A DNA stretch of 64,000 nucleotides, taken from assembly GCA_003168335.1 (NCBI GenBank), contig PMSM01000006.1, forward strand, positions 62,001 to 126,000. The letters run 5' to 3'. Both the position numbers and the translations under genes were made by a program. A model generated the notes under the pieces. That model was not told the origin of the DNA, made no database searches, and saw only the letters and a program-made list of their open reading frames with translations. Below are positions 16,341 to 25,502 of the stretch, piece by piece. The DNA comes from Blastocatellia bacterium. GTDB taxonomy: Bacteria; Acidobacteriota; Blastocatellia; Pyrinomonadales; Pyrinomonadaceae. Numbering within the stretch: the stretch's first letter is position 1; every line of letters begins with the position of its first letter.

Positions 16341-17753
16341 ATGAGACTGCACAAAAAGTTTCTGATCGCGACGGTTCTCTTCGCACTCGCCGGCGCCGTG
16401 CCGGCCCAGACCGGTCGCAGCATGCATGTTGATTTGAAAGACACGCGCCTGGCCAACGGCCTGCGCGTGATCACTGTCGAAGATCACACCACCCCGGTCA
16501 TTGCCGTCGCGGTTACTTACAATGTCGGCTCGCGCAACGAGCGAGAGGGCCGCACCGGATTTGCTCACCTCTTCGAACACATGATGTTCCAGGGTTCTGA
16601 AAATGTGGGCAAGTCAGAGCATTTCATGCTGATCCAAAACAACGGCGGCACCATGAACGGCACGACCAACGAAGACCGCACCAACTATTTCGAAGCGTTG
16701 CCGTCAAATCAACTTGAGCTGGCGCTGTATCTTGAATCAGATCGCATGCGCAGCCTGGCAGTGAACCAGGAGAACCTGGACAACCAGCGCAACGTGGTGC
16801 AGGAAGAGCGGCGCATCGGCCTGGACAACGCTCCTTACGGCAAGAGCGGAGAAATCCAGCAGGCGCTGATGTACGACAACTTCGCCTATAAGCACGACAC
16901 GATCGGATCGATGGCCGACCTGAATGCGGCGTCGGTGGCGGACGTGCAGGCGTTCTTCAAAATGTATTACGCGCCCAACAACGCGGTGCTGACCGTGGTG
17001 GGCGATTTCAAAACGGCCGACGCTCTGGCGACCATCAAGAAGTACTTCGAAAATATTCCCCGTCAACCGGATCCCCCGGCCGTTGATATGACTGAGCCGG
17101 AACAAAAGGCCGAACGTCGCACTTCAGTCGACGACATGCTGGCGCGCGCGACCCGAGTTTCGATTGCCTACAAAACCGTGCCCGGGAACACTGCGGACTT
17201 TTATGCATTGCAAGTCCTGGCCAACGTGTTGGGCGGCGGCGGCGGTTTTGGCGGTGGTGGCGGCGGCTCGAGTTCCCGCCTGAATCAAAAACTGCTGCGA
17301 GAGAAGGAAATGGTCACCGGGATTAACAGCAACGCCCAGGAGAATCGCGGCGTGGGTGGCTTTTACGTTACCGGCACTTTGCGGCAAAGCGTAAAAACTG
17401 AAGATGTTGAAGCCGCAGTCTATGAAGAGATTGCGCGGCTGCAGAAAGAGCCGATCGCCGACTGGGAGTTGCAGAAAGCCAAGAGTGGCGCGCGGCGCAA
17501 CTTCATCAATGGCCTGCAAAGCTCGCTGGCCCGCGCCAATTCGATCGGACAGTATGCCGTTTACTATGGCGATCCGAATCTCATCAACACCCGGCTCGAC
17601 AAAGTTTCCGCGGTCACCAAGGAAGACGTGCAGCGCGTCGCCAATAAATACCTGGTGCAAACCAATCGGACCGTCGTCATCACGGTTCCGAAAGGCGGCG
17701 GAGGCCGAGGCGGCCCGCAGTCCGGCGCCATGCAGCCAAACGTTTCGCAGTAA
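16341..17753 (+). CDS. M16 family zinc peptidase, catalytic partner
   Basis: 470 residues with an N-terminal signal peptide (cut near VPAQT). The inverted zinc motif HLFEH is at 76-80, followed by VVQEERR with Glu156 as the likely third ligand, so it should be active. The second half is the inactive M16 lobe. A Gly-rich loop before SSSRLNQ is longer than usual (LGGGGGFGGGGGG). Periplasmic M16 enzymes of this size work as pairs with a non-catalytic homologue, and such a homologue follows 15 bases downstream. It probably degrades peptides in the periplasm. AGGAG precedes the ATG. Confidence 0.92.
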   Translation: MRLHKKFLIATVLFALAGAVPAQTGRSMHVDLKDTRLANGLRVITVEDHTTPVIAVAVTYNVGSRNEREGRTGFAHLFEHMMFQGSENVGKSEHFMLIQNNGGTMNGTTNEDRTNYFEALPSNQLELALYLESDRMRSLAVNQENLDNQRNVVQEERRIGLDNAPYGKSGEIQQALMYDNFAYKHDTIGSMADLNAASVADVQAFFKMYYAPNNAVLTVVGDFKTADALATIKKYFENIPRQPDPPAVDMTEPEQKAERRTSVDDMLARATRVSIAYKTVPGNTADFYALQVLANVLGGGGGFGGGGGGSSSRLNQKLLREKEMVTGINSNAQENRGVGGFYVTGTLRQSVKTEDVEAAVYEEIARLQKEPIADWELQKAKSGARRNFINGLQSSLARANSIGQYAVYYGDPNLINTRLDKVSAVTKEDVQRVANKYLVQTNRTVVITVPKGGGGRGGPQSGAMQPNVSQ

Positions 17754-17768
17754 GAGGAGAATGGATCA

Positions 17769-19271
17769 ATGAAGAACACTGCAAATGCCAAAATGAAATT
17801 TCTGATAGCGGTGATGGCCATCGCTTCTTTTGCGACGACGGTTTGCGCGCAGGGCACTCTGGCCCCCCAAACCGGAACCATGAAAGGCGCTGTGCTTAAA
17901 GGCCGCGCGCCCGTCAACAAGCAGATCCTGCGGGTCAAGCTGCCTAAAGCCCAGGAGGCTACGCTGAAGAATGGCCTGCGCGTAGTGGTGCTCGAGAATC
18001 ACCGCGTGCCAACCTTCTCAATGGAAATGGTCGTGATGAGCGGCGGGCTTTCAGATCCGGCGGACATGCACGGACTGGCGGGAGTCACCGCCGCCCTCTT
18101 GCGCGAGGGCACGGCGAAACATACGAGCCGCGAGCTGGCCGAACAACTCGACACGATCGGCGCCACGGTGAACGCCAACTCCGGTCTGTCGGGGTTCACC
18201 ACCAACATCACCGCCGCCGGACTGGTGGAAAATTTTGATCAGGTCCTCGACCTTTTCGCCGAAGTGATCCGGACACCGAAGTTCCCTACTGATGAAGTCG
18301 AGCGGTACAAATCCCGCACCGTGTCAGCGCAGGGCCAAATCCGCGGGCAGGCTGCTTTCCTGGCCCAGGAACGTCTGAACCAGGCGATTTATGGAACTCA
18401 TCCGGCATCGCTGGTCTTGCCGCCTGCCGAAGGCATTAAGAAAATCGCCCCGGCCGACCTGATGCGATTTCACGATGAGAATTACGTCCCCAACAATGCG
18501 ATGCTCGCGATTGTCGGCGACGTGACGCTCAAAGAAATCCTTCCCAAGCTCGAGCGCGCGTTCGGCGATTGGAAGAGCGGCGCAGCGCCCCCGACCGTGA
18601 TTCCCGCGGTGCCGGCGCAATCCGCCGCAAAGATTTATCTCATCAATCGACCCGGCTCAGTCCAGACGGTTTTCCAGATTGGCGCGCTGGGAATTGAACG
18701 CACCGATCCGGATTACGCGGCGATGGCGGTGATGAATCGAATCCTGGGTGGCGGCGGCTCTTCGCGACTGTTCCTGAACATCCGTGAAGATAAGAGCTAT
18801 GCGTATTCGGTCGGCAGCAACTTTAGCAGCTCGAAGTATCGCGGCACGTTCGTGGCCAGCGCCCCGGTCCGCACCGATGCGACTGAAGGTGCGCTGCGCG
18901 AGTTCATGAATGAATTCAATCGCATCCGCAACGAGAAAGTTTCAGCCAACGAGTTGGACAACGCCAAGCGTTCGATCGTGGGCGGCTTTGCGCTTTCGCT
19001 CGAGAACCCGGGAGCGCTCTTGCAGAACATCATCACGCAGAAGCTCTATAACATGCCGGCCAACTACTGGGACACTTACCCGCAGAAGGTCGAGGCCATC
19101 ACGGTCGATGATGTGCAACGCGTCGCGCAGAAATACATCGATCTGAACCATCTGCAAATCGTAGCGGTCGGCGACGCTACGAAGACCCGGGCAGTGCTGG
19201 CCAAGTTTGGCACCGTCGAGGAATACGACGCGGAGGGGAAACCCGTGCGGACCGCTTCGAAGACACAGTGA
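17769..19271 (+). CDS. M16 family protein, non-catalytic partner
   Basis: 500 residues with a signal peptide (cut near VCAQG). It aligns with the M16 fold, but where the partner has HLFEH this protein has GVTAA (105-109), so both His ligands and the Glu are gone. It keeps the Gly-rich loop and Arg-Tyr region of M16 C-lobes (GGGGSSRLF, IREDKSYAYSVGSNF), which in paired M16 enzymes help close the shared chamber. This fits the active/inactive pairing known from mitochondrial processing peptidase and bacterial M16 pairs. It is almost certainly co-transcribed with the catalytic gene: GAGGAGAATGG lies just after that gene's stop. Confidence 0.9.
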   Translation: MKNTANAKMKFLIAVMAIASFATTVCAQGTLAPQTGTMKGAVLKGRAPVNKQILRVKLPKAQEATLKNGLRVVVLENHRVPTFSMEMVVMSGGLSDPADMHGLAGVTAALLREGTAKHTSRELAEQLDTIGATVNANSGLSGFTTNITAAGLVENFDQVLDLFAEVIRTPKFPTDEVERYKSRTVSAQGQIRGQAAFLAQERLNQAIYGTHPASLVLPPAEGIKKIAPADLMRFHDENYVPNNAMLAIVGDVTLKEILPKLERAFGDWKSGAAPPTVIPAVPAQSAAKIYLINRPGSVQTVFQIGALGIERTDPDYAAMAVMNRILGGGGSSRLFLNIREDKSYAYSVGSNFSSSKYRGTFVASAPVRTDATEGALREFMNEFNRIRNEKVSANELDNAKRSIVGGFALSLENPGALLQNIITQKLYNMPANYWDTYPQKVEAITVDDVQRVAQKYIDLNHLQIVAVGDATKTRAVLAKFGTVEEYDAEGKPVRTASKTQ

Positions 19272-19358
19272 ACCTGGGGCAGTAGCCCGACCGTGAGGGA
19301 GGGCTCGTGGCGTGCAACGACCACTCGCCGCTTTCAAAAGGCGCGACTAGTGGGGACT

Positions 19359-19620
19359 CTAGTGTTTTTCGCCGGGTTTCGTCTCGACTTTAATATGGCC
19401 GATCTCTTCGACCTCGCCGTCAAGGCTCATTAAGAGGGTTTCAACGTCGAGGTTCGGATATTTTTCGTGGATCGCATTCGCGAGCGCATCCAATTGCTCT
19501 TTGTGGACCGCGGTTTCTTCCTGCAGTTGCGCGGGACTGGAATCCGCCGGAAAATCTTTCCCAGAAGCAGCTTGTAAGCGCCACAATTGCGGTGGTCCAT
19601 GACTATCACCTCATGGATGC
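19359..19620 (-). pseudogene. Truncated, frameshifted carbonic-anhydrase-like remnant
   Basis: On the minus strand, IHEVIVMDHRNCGAYKLLLGK is read in one frame up to about 19558, and DFPADSSPAQLQEE onward to EEIGHIKVETK in the next. Adding one G in GGAAAGATTTT restores a single protein. DHRxCGAYK is the signature of a beta-carbonic-anhydrase-like family, and the rest matches its C-terminus (a block ending in LLMSLDGEVEEIG). The N-terminal part that should precede it is missing: upstream of 19621 lies only repeat-like sequence, including GTGGAGTGC and GCCACTCC. So it is a decayed fragment, cut by repeat insertion and one deleted base. Confidence 0.7.
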
Positions 19621-19797
19621 TGTGGAGTGCGAGAGGAGCACCGAGTAGACGTAGTCGGGAAAATGGGCGGTGACGTTCAGCCTCTTTGCTTAGTTTGCCA
19701 CTCCGCAGCAACCCCGTTATCGGTCGGACACTCTACTCAGATTTTCTAATGGGTCAAATGAAAATAGAAATGCGGTAGTGACTAAATTTGCTCGAGG
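19621..19797. repeat. Degenerate TGGAGTGC-type repeat and spacer
   Basis: GTGGAGTGCGAGAGG at 19621 and GCCACTCCGC near 19700 look like worn ends of the TGGAGTGC family. The remaining bases to 19797 show nothing recognisable. A similar worn copy lies at about 19300-19360. Confidence 0.45.
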
Positions 19798-22758
19798 TTA
19801 ATGGACTTCCGGCGAAACAGCCGGGCTCGGCGTGGGACTCGCAACAGCAAACCCCGGCCCGATCTTGTCATCCAGTCCTTCCAACGTGCCGTTGACCTTC
19901 TGGTAGACATGTTCGATCACTGTGCGCCGCGCCGGATCGGGAGCGCCCGCCACGTAACTCTTGATGTAATAGAGCAGCGCCTGATCGTTCTTGCCGGTGG
20001 CTTCGAGCGCCGCACCGAGATGCCACATCGCCGAACGCCACAGCGGCGTGCCTTCGGGCGCAGCGTTGACCGCACGACGCAAACGCGTCACTGCTTCAGC
20101 AGATTTATCCAGTTTGAAAAGCGCTACCCCGGCGAGATCTTCGATTCGTCCACGCAAGAGCCCGGACAGCGCCGCCCGCGGAGCATCGGGGATGCGAGGC
20201 GTCCCACCCTGGGCCAAAGCCTTCGCCCGGATGTCACTGTATTCGTCGGGCTGGACCGCGAGCGTCGCGACGGGCGTGCTCAGCGCGACTTCAACCCCGT
20301 TGGTGGCCTGATCCATGAGATCGATCACGGTTGAGAGCGCTACGCCCTTTTTCACTAATTTGTCCGCGACATAAACCTGACGGTAAGTTCGCATGGCGTC
20401 ATCACCGGCGGTGAAGTCGCGGGCGATGGCGCCTAACTCATCTTCATTCGGCGCGTTGCCTTCCGGCTGATTCAAAGCAGTGTTCAGGGCGAGCAGTGCC
20501 TTCAGCATCTTCGCATTCGCATCCGTGTCGGCCGGACGTGATTGAAAGATCACCGCCCGACGCTCAGGCGCGAGTAGTTCCGTAAAGCTGGCGGCGTGCG
20601 CGGCGTAGCGACCAGCAAGCATGGTCTCGATTTGTCCGCCTTTGATCGAGAAGGAGTGCGCGAGTTCCGCTGTGGCCTCGTCATACAATCCAATGGCCGC
20701 CAGCATGCTCGCCAATTCGTAATCGAGTGTCGGGAAGCGGCTGAATTGACGCACGAAGCGCAGGGACCGCTCGGCTTCCTGCGGGCGTTTGTTGGCGATC
20801 AGCGCGCGCGCCAAAGCAATCTGGGCCCAGGAATATCTCGGCTCGAGCGCAACTGCCTTGTCCGCCAACTCCAACCCACGGGCCGGATCATTGTGCGCGA
20901 GAAACCAGTAGGCCGCGCCGACCAATAGCGGAAGGTTGCGCGCCTGATCCTTGTCTTGCAGAGCGGTGTTGAGTTCCTGATCGGCCTCGTCCTTCTTGCC
21001 CAGCTCGAAGAGCGTCACTACCACGCCCGCATGGGCCGAATTATTTTTCGGATCAGCCACCAACTGCTCGCGGTACAGGGCCAGTGCTTCTTCAAACTTG
21101 CCGGCCCCACGTCTCAGATCGGCCAAAGCTATTCTGGCGCTCGGCGACTTTGGATCCAGCGCCAGCGCGCGTGCATATTCGGTTTCGGCTTCGTCCAGGC
21201 GCAGGGCGATGTGCCGGGCCGTGCCGAGCGCTTGATGCGCTATCGCAGAATCCGGCCCCGCCTGCGTGGCCAACTCGGCCAGGCGACTGGCTTCATTTGC
21301 ATCTTCGATTACCAGATAGAATCCGGCGACTGCCGCCAGCCGTTTCGGGTTCTGCTTAGCCATCGCCTCTGCCTGATGGGCCGTTTCGATCGCCGCCGCC
21401 CGCTGGCCCCGCAAGAACAAGTTAGTAGGAATGCGGGCGATCACCTCGATGAATAAGCGATCCGGCATATCGGCAGGCGCTTCAGAGATCGCCAAACGGA
21501 ACTGTTGCAGACCACCTTGGATATCGCCTGCTTGCAACTTCTGATCGCCCAGCAGCGCGTGCGCCACCACGATCAGTTCGGTCGCCCTGGGCACCGCCCC
21601 GGATTGTGGATGAGTGGCGATGAACGCCTTCAGAACTTCGATTCTCTTATCAGGGGTCAGCGCCAGCGTTACTTCCACTTCTTCTTTTTCGTCCTCCGGG
21701 TTAGCCGGAGGCGTAGTCGTAGTTTTTCCCGGGCCCGGCGACCGAGTGGCCCGCGCCGAATTGCCGGCAGAGTTCTGATTTGGATCGTTTGCCACGCTGG
21801 GCGAAGACTGCGCAGCCGGACTTTCTATCGGCGTCGCAGTTTGGACAGCAGCCGGGCTCTCAGTAGTTTGTGGTGAGGCACTGGGCAATGGTGTAGCAGA
21901 CGGAGTAAGCGGCGGCGTAGCAATCGCGGGCGTTTCCGAGGGTTGCGCTGGCGGCGAACCCGAGGCCGTTGCGGTCGGTTGCGGTGACTCAGCCACCGGC
22001 GGCGCCGGTGCAACCGTGGCCGTTGCTTCCGGCGACGGCGTTTCAGTTGCCCGCACCGCAGGCGTTTCGACTGCCGCAGCCGTAGGCGATTGAGTCGGTT
22101 GAGCCGCAGGCGTTTGACTGGGTTGCGCCGCAGGCGTTTCGACTGGTTGGGCCGCGGGGCTCTCGACCATTCGCGGCCGCTGTTGTTCGGCGATCAGATC
22201 CTGGGCTTGACGTTGATCGAGATCCGCGAAGGTAAAATTGTTTCGCTCGCCCAAACCATTGGCAAGGGTCTGAATCCCGGTTAGCAGCCCTGCGCCGTAG
22301 CCGGCGCTCTCAATCTTTGCGTGCATGCGCTGGCCCATGTCACCGATCAGACCGTCGGGAAGATCGGCCCGCGCGCCTTTGCTGATATGCGCCAGAAACT
22401 TTCCGTTGTCGCCCGCAATCGCGAGCAGGACAGTTTTTTTCGGACTCGTCGGGACGCCGATGTTCCAATCGTTGGCAATTCGCAGCGAATAATCGTAGAG
22501 GTCTTCCGCGCCGGAACTTTTCACCGTGGCGATCACAAAGTCGATACCGGTTCGCTCTTTGAGGTTCTCGAGGACCTTTTCCAACCGCTGCTTTGTCGCC
22601 GCATCAAGCACTTCGGCAAAGTCGTTGACGTGCCCACTCGGCTTGGGCAAACGTCCTTGCGCGTGGGCGCCCGGGTTTGCTCCAAACCAAAACAAAGAAA
22701 TGACCGCCAGGATAACTACAAAGATGATCGTTCGCTGATTAATAAAAGGTAGTTTCAT
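19798..22758 (-). CDS. TPM domain protein with Pro/Thr-rich linker and TPR domain
   Basis: 986 residues. A signal peptide or N-terminal anchor (residues about 10-33) leads into a TPM domain (about 38-170: SGHVNDFAEVLDAATKQRL, GIDFVIATVKS), a fold found in exported proteins of photosystem repair and in YgcG-type proteins. Residues about 200-345 are low-complexity, with many Pro, Thr, Ser and Ala in SPAAQ and ETPA units, as in a cell-wall spanning linker. Residues about 360-960 are TPR-like helical repeats. Such a layout suggests an exported scaffold, not an enzyme. It begins 21 bases after the PafA-like phosphatase gene stops, so the two are probably one transcript. Confidence 0.85.
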   Translation of the reverse strand: MKLPFINQRTIIFVVILAVISLFWFGANPGAHAQGRLPKPSGHVNDFAEVLDAATKQRLEKVLENLKERTGIDFVIATVKSSGAEDLYDYSLRIANDWNIGVPTSPKKTVLLAIAGDNGKFLAHISKGARADLPDGLIGDMGQRMHAKIESAGYGAGLLTGIQTLANGLGERNNFTFADLDQRQAQDLIAEQQRPRMVESPAAQPVETPAAQPSQTPAAQPTQSPTAAAVETPAVRATETPSPEATATVAPAPPVAESPQPTATASGSPPAQPSETPAIATPPLTPSATPLPSASPQTTESPAAVQTATPIESPAAQSSPSVANDPNQNSAGNSARATRSPGPGKTTTTPPANPEDEKEEVEVTLALTPDKRIEVLKAFIATHPQSGAVPRATELIVVAHALLGDQKLQAGDIQGGLQQFRLAISEAPADMPDRLFIEVIARIPTNLFLRGQRAAAIETAHQAEAMAKQNPKRLAAVAGFYLVIEDANEASRLAELATQAGPDSAIAHQALGTARHIALRLDEAETEYARALALDPKSPSARIALADLRRGAGKFEEALALYREQLVADPKNNSAHAGVVVTLFELGKKDEADQELNTALQDKDQARNLPLLVGAAYWFLAHNDPARGLELADKAVALEPRYSWAQIALARALIANKRPQEAERSLRFVRQFSRFPTLDYELASMLAAIGLYDEATAELAHSFSIKGGQIETMLAGRYAAHAASFTELLAPERRAVIFQSRPADTDANAKMLKALLALNTALNQPEGNAPNEDELGAIARDFTAGDDAMRTYRQVYVADKLVKKGVALSTVIDLMDQATNGVEVALSTPVATLAVQPDEYSDIRAKALAQGGTPRIPDAPRAALSGLLRGRIEDLAGVALFKLDKSAEAVTRLRRAVNAAPEGTPLWRSAMWHLGAALEATGKNDQALLYYIKSYVAGAPDPARRTVIEHVYQKVNGTLEGLDDKIGPGFAVASPTPSPAVSPEVH

Positions 22759-22779
22759 TGGATAGCTCGCCGAAAGATT

Positions 22780-24594
22780 CTATCTGACGCCGGGTCGATG
22801 CCTTTCGCTGACCATCGCTTCGGACAAAACTCGGCCCACGGAACAGCTTGGCGCCTGCACGCCGAGCAAGCTGGCCAGCGTCGGGGCAATGTCCGCCGGC
22901 GTCGCTGCCTGGCCATAACTGCCGCCGGCAAAGTCGCGCCCCATGATAATCAATGGCACGTGGGTGTCATAACCGTAGGGCGAACCGTGCGTGGCAGTCG
23001 ACAGCGGATCGGTCGGATCATCGGGAGGGTCGAACAGGATATTGTAGGGCTCGAAAACAACAATGACGTCGCCGCTGCGTGATGGATAAAAGCCGTGCAG
23101 CACTCGCCGGGCGATCGGATCGGATGACGATACGGCGTTGTTTTCAAGCTGCGCCCTGGTGAAATAGCGCGCGACGCCAGGCATGCGCATGGACAACTCG
23201 CCCACAACTCGCTCGCATTCATCCAGATCGATCCCGTCGCGCTTTAGAGCCGCGCGATTCAGATAAAAATTGCTGTTGAGCAAGCCTGACTCGGTCTCTT
23301 CCCGGTTGTTGAAAGTCTGAATGTAGTCCGTTGCCGCACGATCCGTGCGGGCGTATCTCGCTTTCAATCCATCCTCGACAATCTTGAGCAACCCAGCCTT
23401 CTGATAGCGACGGCCGGGGAGATTCATTGACGCTGCCTGCTCCGGCGCCGGTGACGCTCCGTGATCTGCGCTGAAGATAACGACGGTGTTTCGCAAACCC
23501 ACGCGCGCATCGACAAAGTCCAGCAGCGTTCCGATTTGCCGGTCCACGCGCAGCGACATATCCATCGCTTCCTGGCTGTACGGTCCAAAGCGATGGCCGA
23601 CATAATCGTTGGCCGAGAAACTCACCGACAGCACATCGGTGTCCTCACCGTTTCCGAGTCTCTCGTTCGTAATCGCTTCCTCGGCGAAAGCTATCAGCAG
23701 GTCATTCGCAAACGGCGTGTAGTCGAGGGCTTTGTAAAAAGGCTTGCTCGGTCGCGCGGCCCCGCCGGTGACCACATGTGGAAAATAATTCGTATCGTTC
23801 GAAGACTTGTCGAAATTCTCCCAGGGCACATCGTCTCTTCCGGCGCGCCGCAAGTACTCTGCTTCGGGCAGCAAGCGATCCCAGTGAGCACCAAACCAGC
23901 CATCGGCCATGTGCCGGTTATTGAAGCGCGTAACCCAATCCGGCTCCTGATTGAAGTAGTAGGTGCTGGAAACCATGTTTCCATGATCGGTGCCAAACCA
24001 GTACGCCGCGTTCGCCCGGCGGCCGGCGGGCAAGATCGCAGAACGATCCTTGGTCGAGATGCCGATCACCTTCGATCGATCCCCGTCGGCTATCCGTATT
24101 TCATCGCCAACGGTGGAACACAAAAGCCGGCGCGGACTGTAACTTTTCTGGTCCGGCAGGCCGGCGAGCATCCGGGTTGAATCATCAGTGACCGACTTAA
24201 CTTTTTTTCCGGTATCGCGCTCGTACCATTCGTTGGCGATGATGCCGGTCTGGGATGGCCAGGCCCCGGTCATGAAAACCGCATGACCAGGTGCGGTGAA
24301 CGTCGGCACGTGATCGAAGTTGGCCTCGGTCCACGAAGCGCCAGCGCGCATTAAGCGGCCGATGCCGCGCGAGCCGAACAGATCACCGAAACGCGTCAGA
24401 TAGTCATAGCGAAACTGGTCCACGACGATCAAGAGGACCAGTCGCGGACGAGCTTTGGCGGGCGCTTTGTTCTCAGCCCGGACGCCGAGTCGGCGCGCCG
24501 ATCGCGCCTGCTGGGCCGGCAGCAGAGTAACCGGGAAGAGAAAGAAGACGAGCGCGGCCAGACGGGCAACATTTCTAATACGGGAGTGCTTCAT
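22780..24594 (-). CDS. PafA-like alkaline phosphatase
   Basis: 604 residues with a signal peptide (cut near LLPAQQA). The active site matches the PafA type of alkaline phosphatase: Asp59 (VVDQF), Thr100 nucleophile (PTFTAPGHA), Asn121 (ANEWYERD), Lys182 and Arg184 (STKDRSAILP), Asp330 and His334 (ANDYVGHRFG), Asp377 and His378 (ADHG), and His536 (ATHG). All are present. The Lys-x-Arg pair separates phosphate monoesterases from nucleotide pyrophosphatases of the same superfamily. It is a periplasmic or outer-surface enzyme releasing phosphate. The TPM-TPR protein follows directly. Confidence 0.9.
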   Translation of the reverse strand: MKHSRIRNVARLAALVFFLFPVTLLPAQQARSARRLGVRAENKAPAKARPRLVLLIVVDQFRYDYLTRFGDLFGSRGIGRLMRAGASWTEANFDHVPTFTAPGHAVFMTGAWPSQTGIIANEWYERDTGKKVKSVTDDSTRMLAGLPDQKSYSPRRLLCSTVGDEIRIADGDRSKVIGISTKDRSAILPAGRRANAAYWFGTDHGNMVSSTYYFNQEPDWVTRFNNRHMADGWFGAHWDRLLPEAEYLRRAGRDDVPWENFDKSSNDTNYFPHVVTGGAARPSKPFYKALDYTPFANDLLIAFAEEAITNERLGNGEDTDVLSVSFSANDYVGHRFGPYSQEAMDMSLRVDRQIGTLLDFVDARVGLRNTVVIFSADHGASPAPEQAASMNLPGRRYQKAGLLKIVEDGLKARYARTDRAATDYIQTFNNREETESGLLNSNFYLNRAALKRDGIDLDECERVVGELSMRMPGVARYFTRAQLENNAVSSSDPIARRVLHGFYPSRSGDVIVVFEPYNILFDPPDDPTDPLSTATHGSPYGYDTHVPLIIMGRDFAGGSYGQAATPADIAPTLASLLGVQAPSCSVGRVLSEAMVSERHRPGVR

Positions 24595-24782
24595 TAGACA
24601 TTAGTCGCCGCGGAAAAGTTTGCAACCAGCATAAAATCCAGGGAGAGACAATTCGGGCGGGCATGATAACATCGATTAGCGGGCAAAAGGAAAACTGGAA
24701 ATATCCCGGGCCGTTTAGAAGCGGGCTACTGCCCGCCTGGTCGGGCGGTAGCCCGACCCTAAACAGCGGATGACGATTAAGA

Positions 24783-25307
24783 ATGAGCGAACTTGAGGAA
24801 GCATGGGAGGTAGCGCTGGCTGAAGCAACGCGACGCGCTCGCGGGGCCGGTCGCGCGGATATCGCCAGGTACCTGGATCTGCGCTCGAAGAATGATCTGC
24901 TGCGTCGGACTGCGGTCGACTGGCTGACCACCGCGCTTACTTCGCTCGCCGGCGAAGCCAATCGCAAAGGCGGGGGCATCCAGATCGAAAGACAAGACTC
25001 GCACAGTTTTCGCAGGGGATCTTCGACCATGGTCGGAAAGCAACTGACCCTGCGGCGCGGAGTCAGGGCGCTGTCGCTCGAAAGCGGCTGGCCACGAGCT
25101 CCACGTGACGGATTCGTACAAGGAGACGGTCTGGCCTGCGCCAACATCAGGCACTTTGGCCGGCCTCGCTCGAACGCTGAACTGCTGCTGGCGCGTTCCT
25201 CGAAGGGCTTGCCACAATGGCTCGTCCTTGCAAAGACCGGCGATCAGACACCTCTATCAGAAGCTGACATTCGCAAGCATTTCTCACTGCTGCTGGCTGA
25301 GTCCTAA
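24783..25307 (+). CDS. Hypothetical protein
   Basis: 174 residues, no signal peptide and no motif I recognise. Two basic helical stretches lie at 1-60 and a mixed core follows, with an LTLRRGVRALSLESGWPRAPRDGF stretch near 85-110 that is Arg-rich. Composition and codon use resemble the neighbours, so it is likely a real cytoplasmic protein. It sits divergently from the phosphatase gene and 195 bases before rsmI, from which it is separated by a MITE-like element beginning 2 bases after its stop. Confidence 0.6.
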   Translation: MSELEEAWEVALAEATRRARGAGRADIARYLDLRSKNDLLRRTAVDWLTTALTSLAGEANRKGGGIQIERQDSHSFRRGSSTMVGKQLTLRRGVRALSLESGWPRAPRDGFVQGDGLACANIRHFGRPRSNAELLLARSSKGLPQWLVLAKTGDQTPLSEADIRKHFSLLLAES

Positions 25308-25308
25308 G

Positions 25309-25457
25309 GTCCGACAAGTTTTTAGTTTGTCGTTCTGCAATCTCCCTCCCCCGCTGGGGGAGGGTTGGGGTGGGGGCTTGTACGCGTCAGTCCCTCTCCC
25401 CTAACCCCTCTCCCATCGGGAGAGGGGAAATGCACAGACGACAAACTGAAGTTTGTC
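25309..25457. mobile_element. MITE-like element B, short
   Basis: The left end is GTCCGACAAGTTTTTAGTTT; the right end is CAAACTGAAGTTTGTCATAC, a weaker match to the family termini. The interior has GCTGGGGGAGGGTTGGGGTG and a GGGAGAGGGG stretch. The left end is 2 bases past the stop of the hypothetical gene. Confidence 0.5.
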
Positions 25458-25502
25458 ATACATCCTTTCGCTTTTTGATCTTCGGAATGACAGAATAGTC
25501 GC

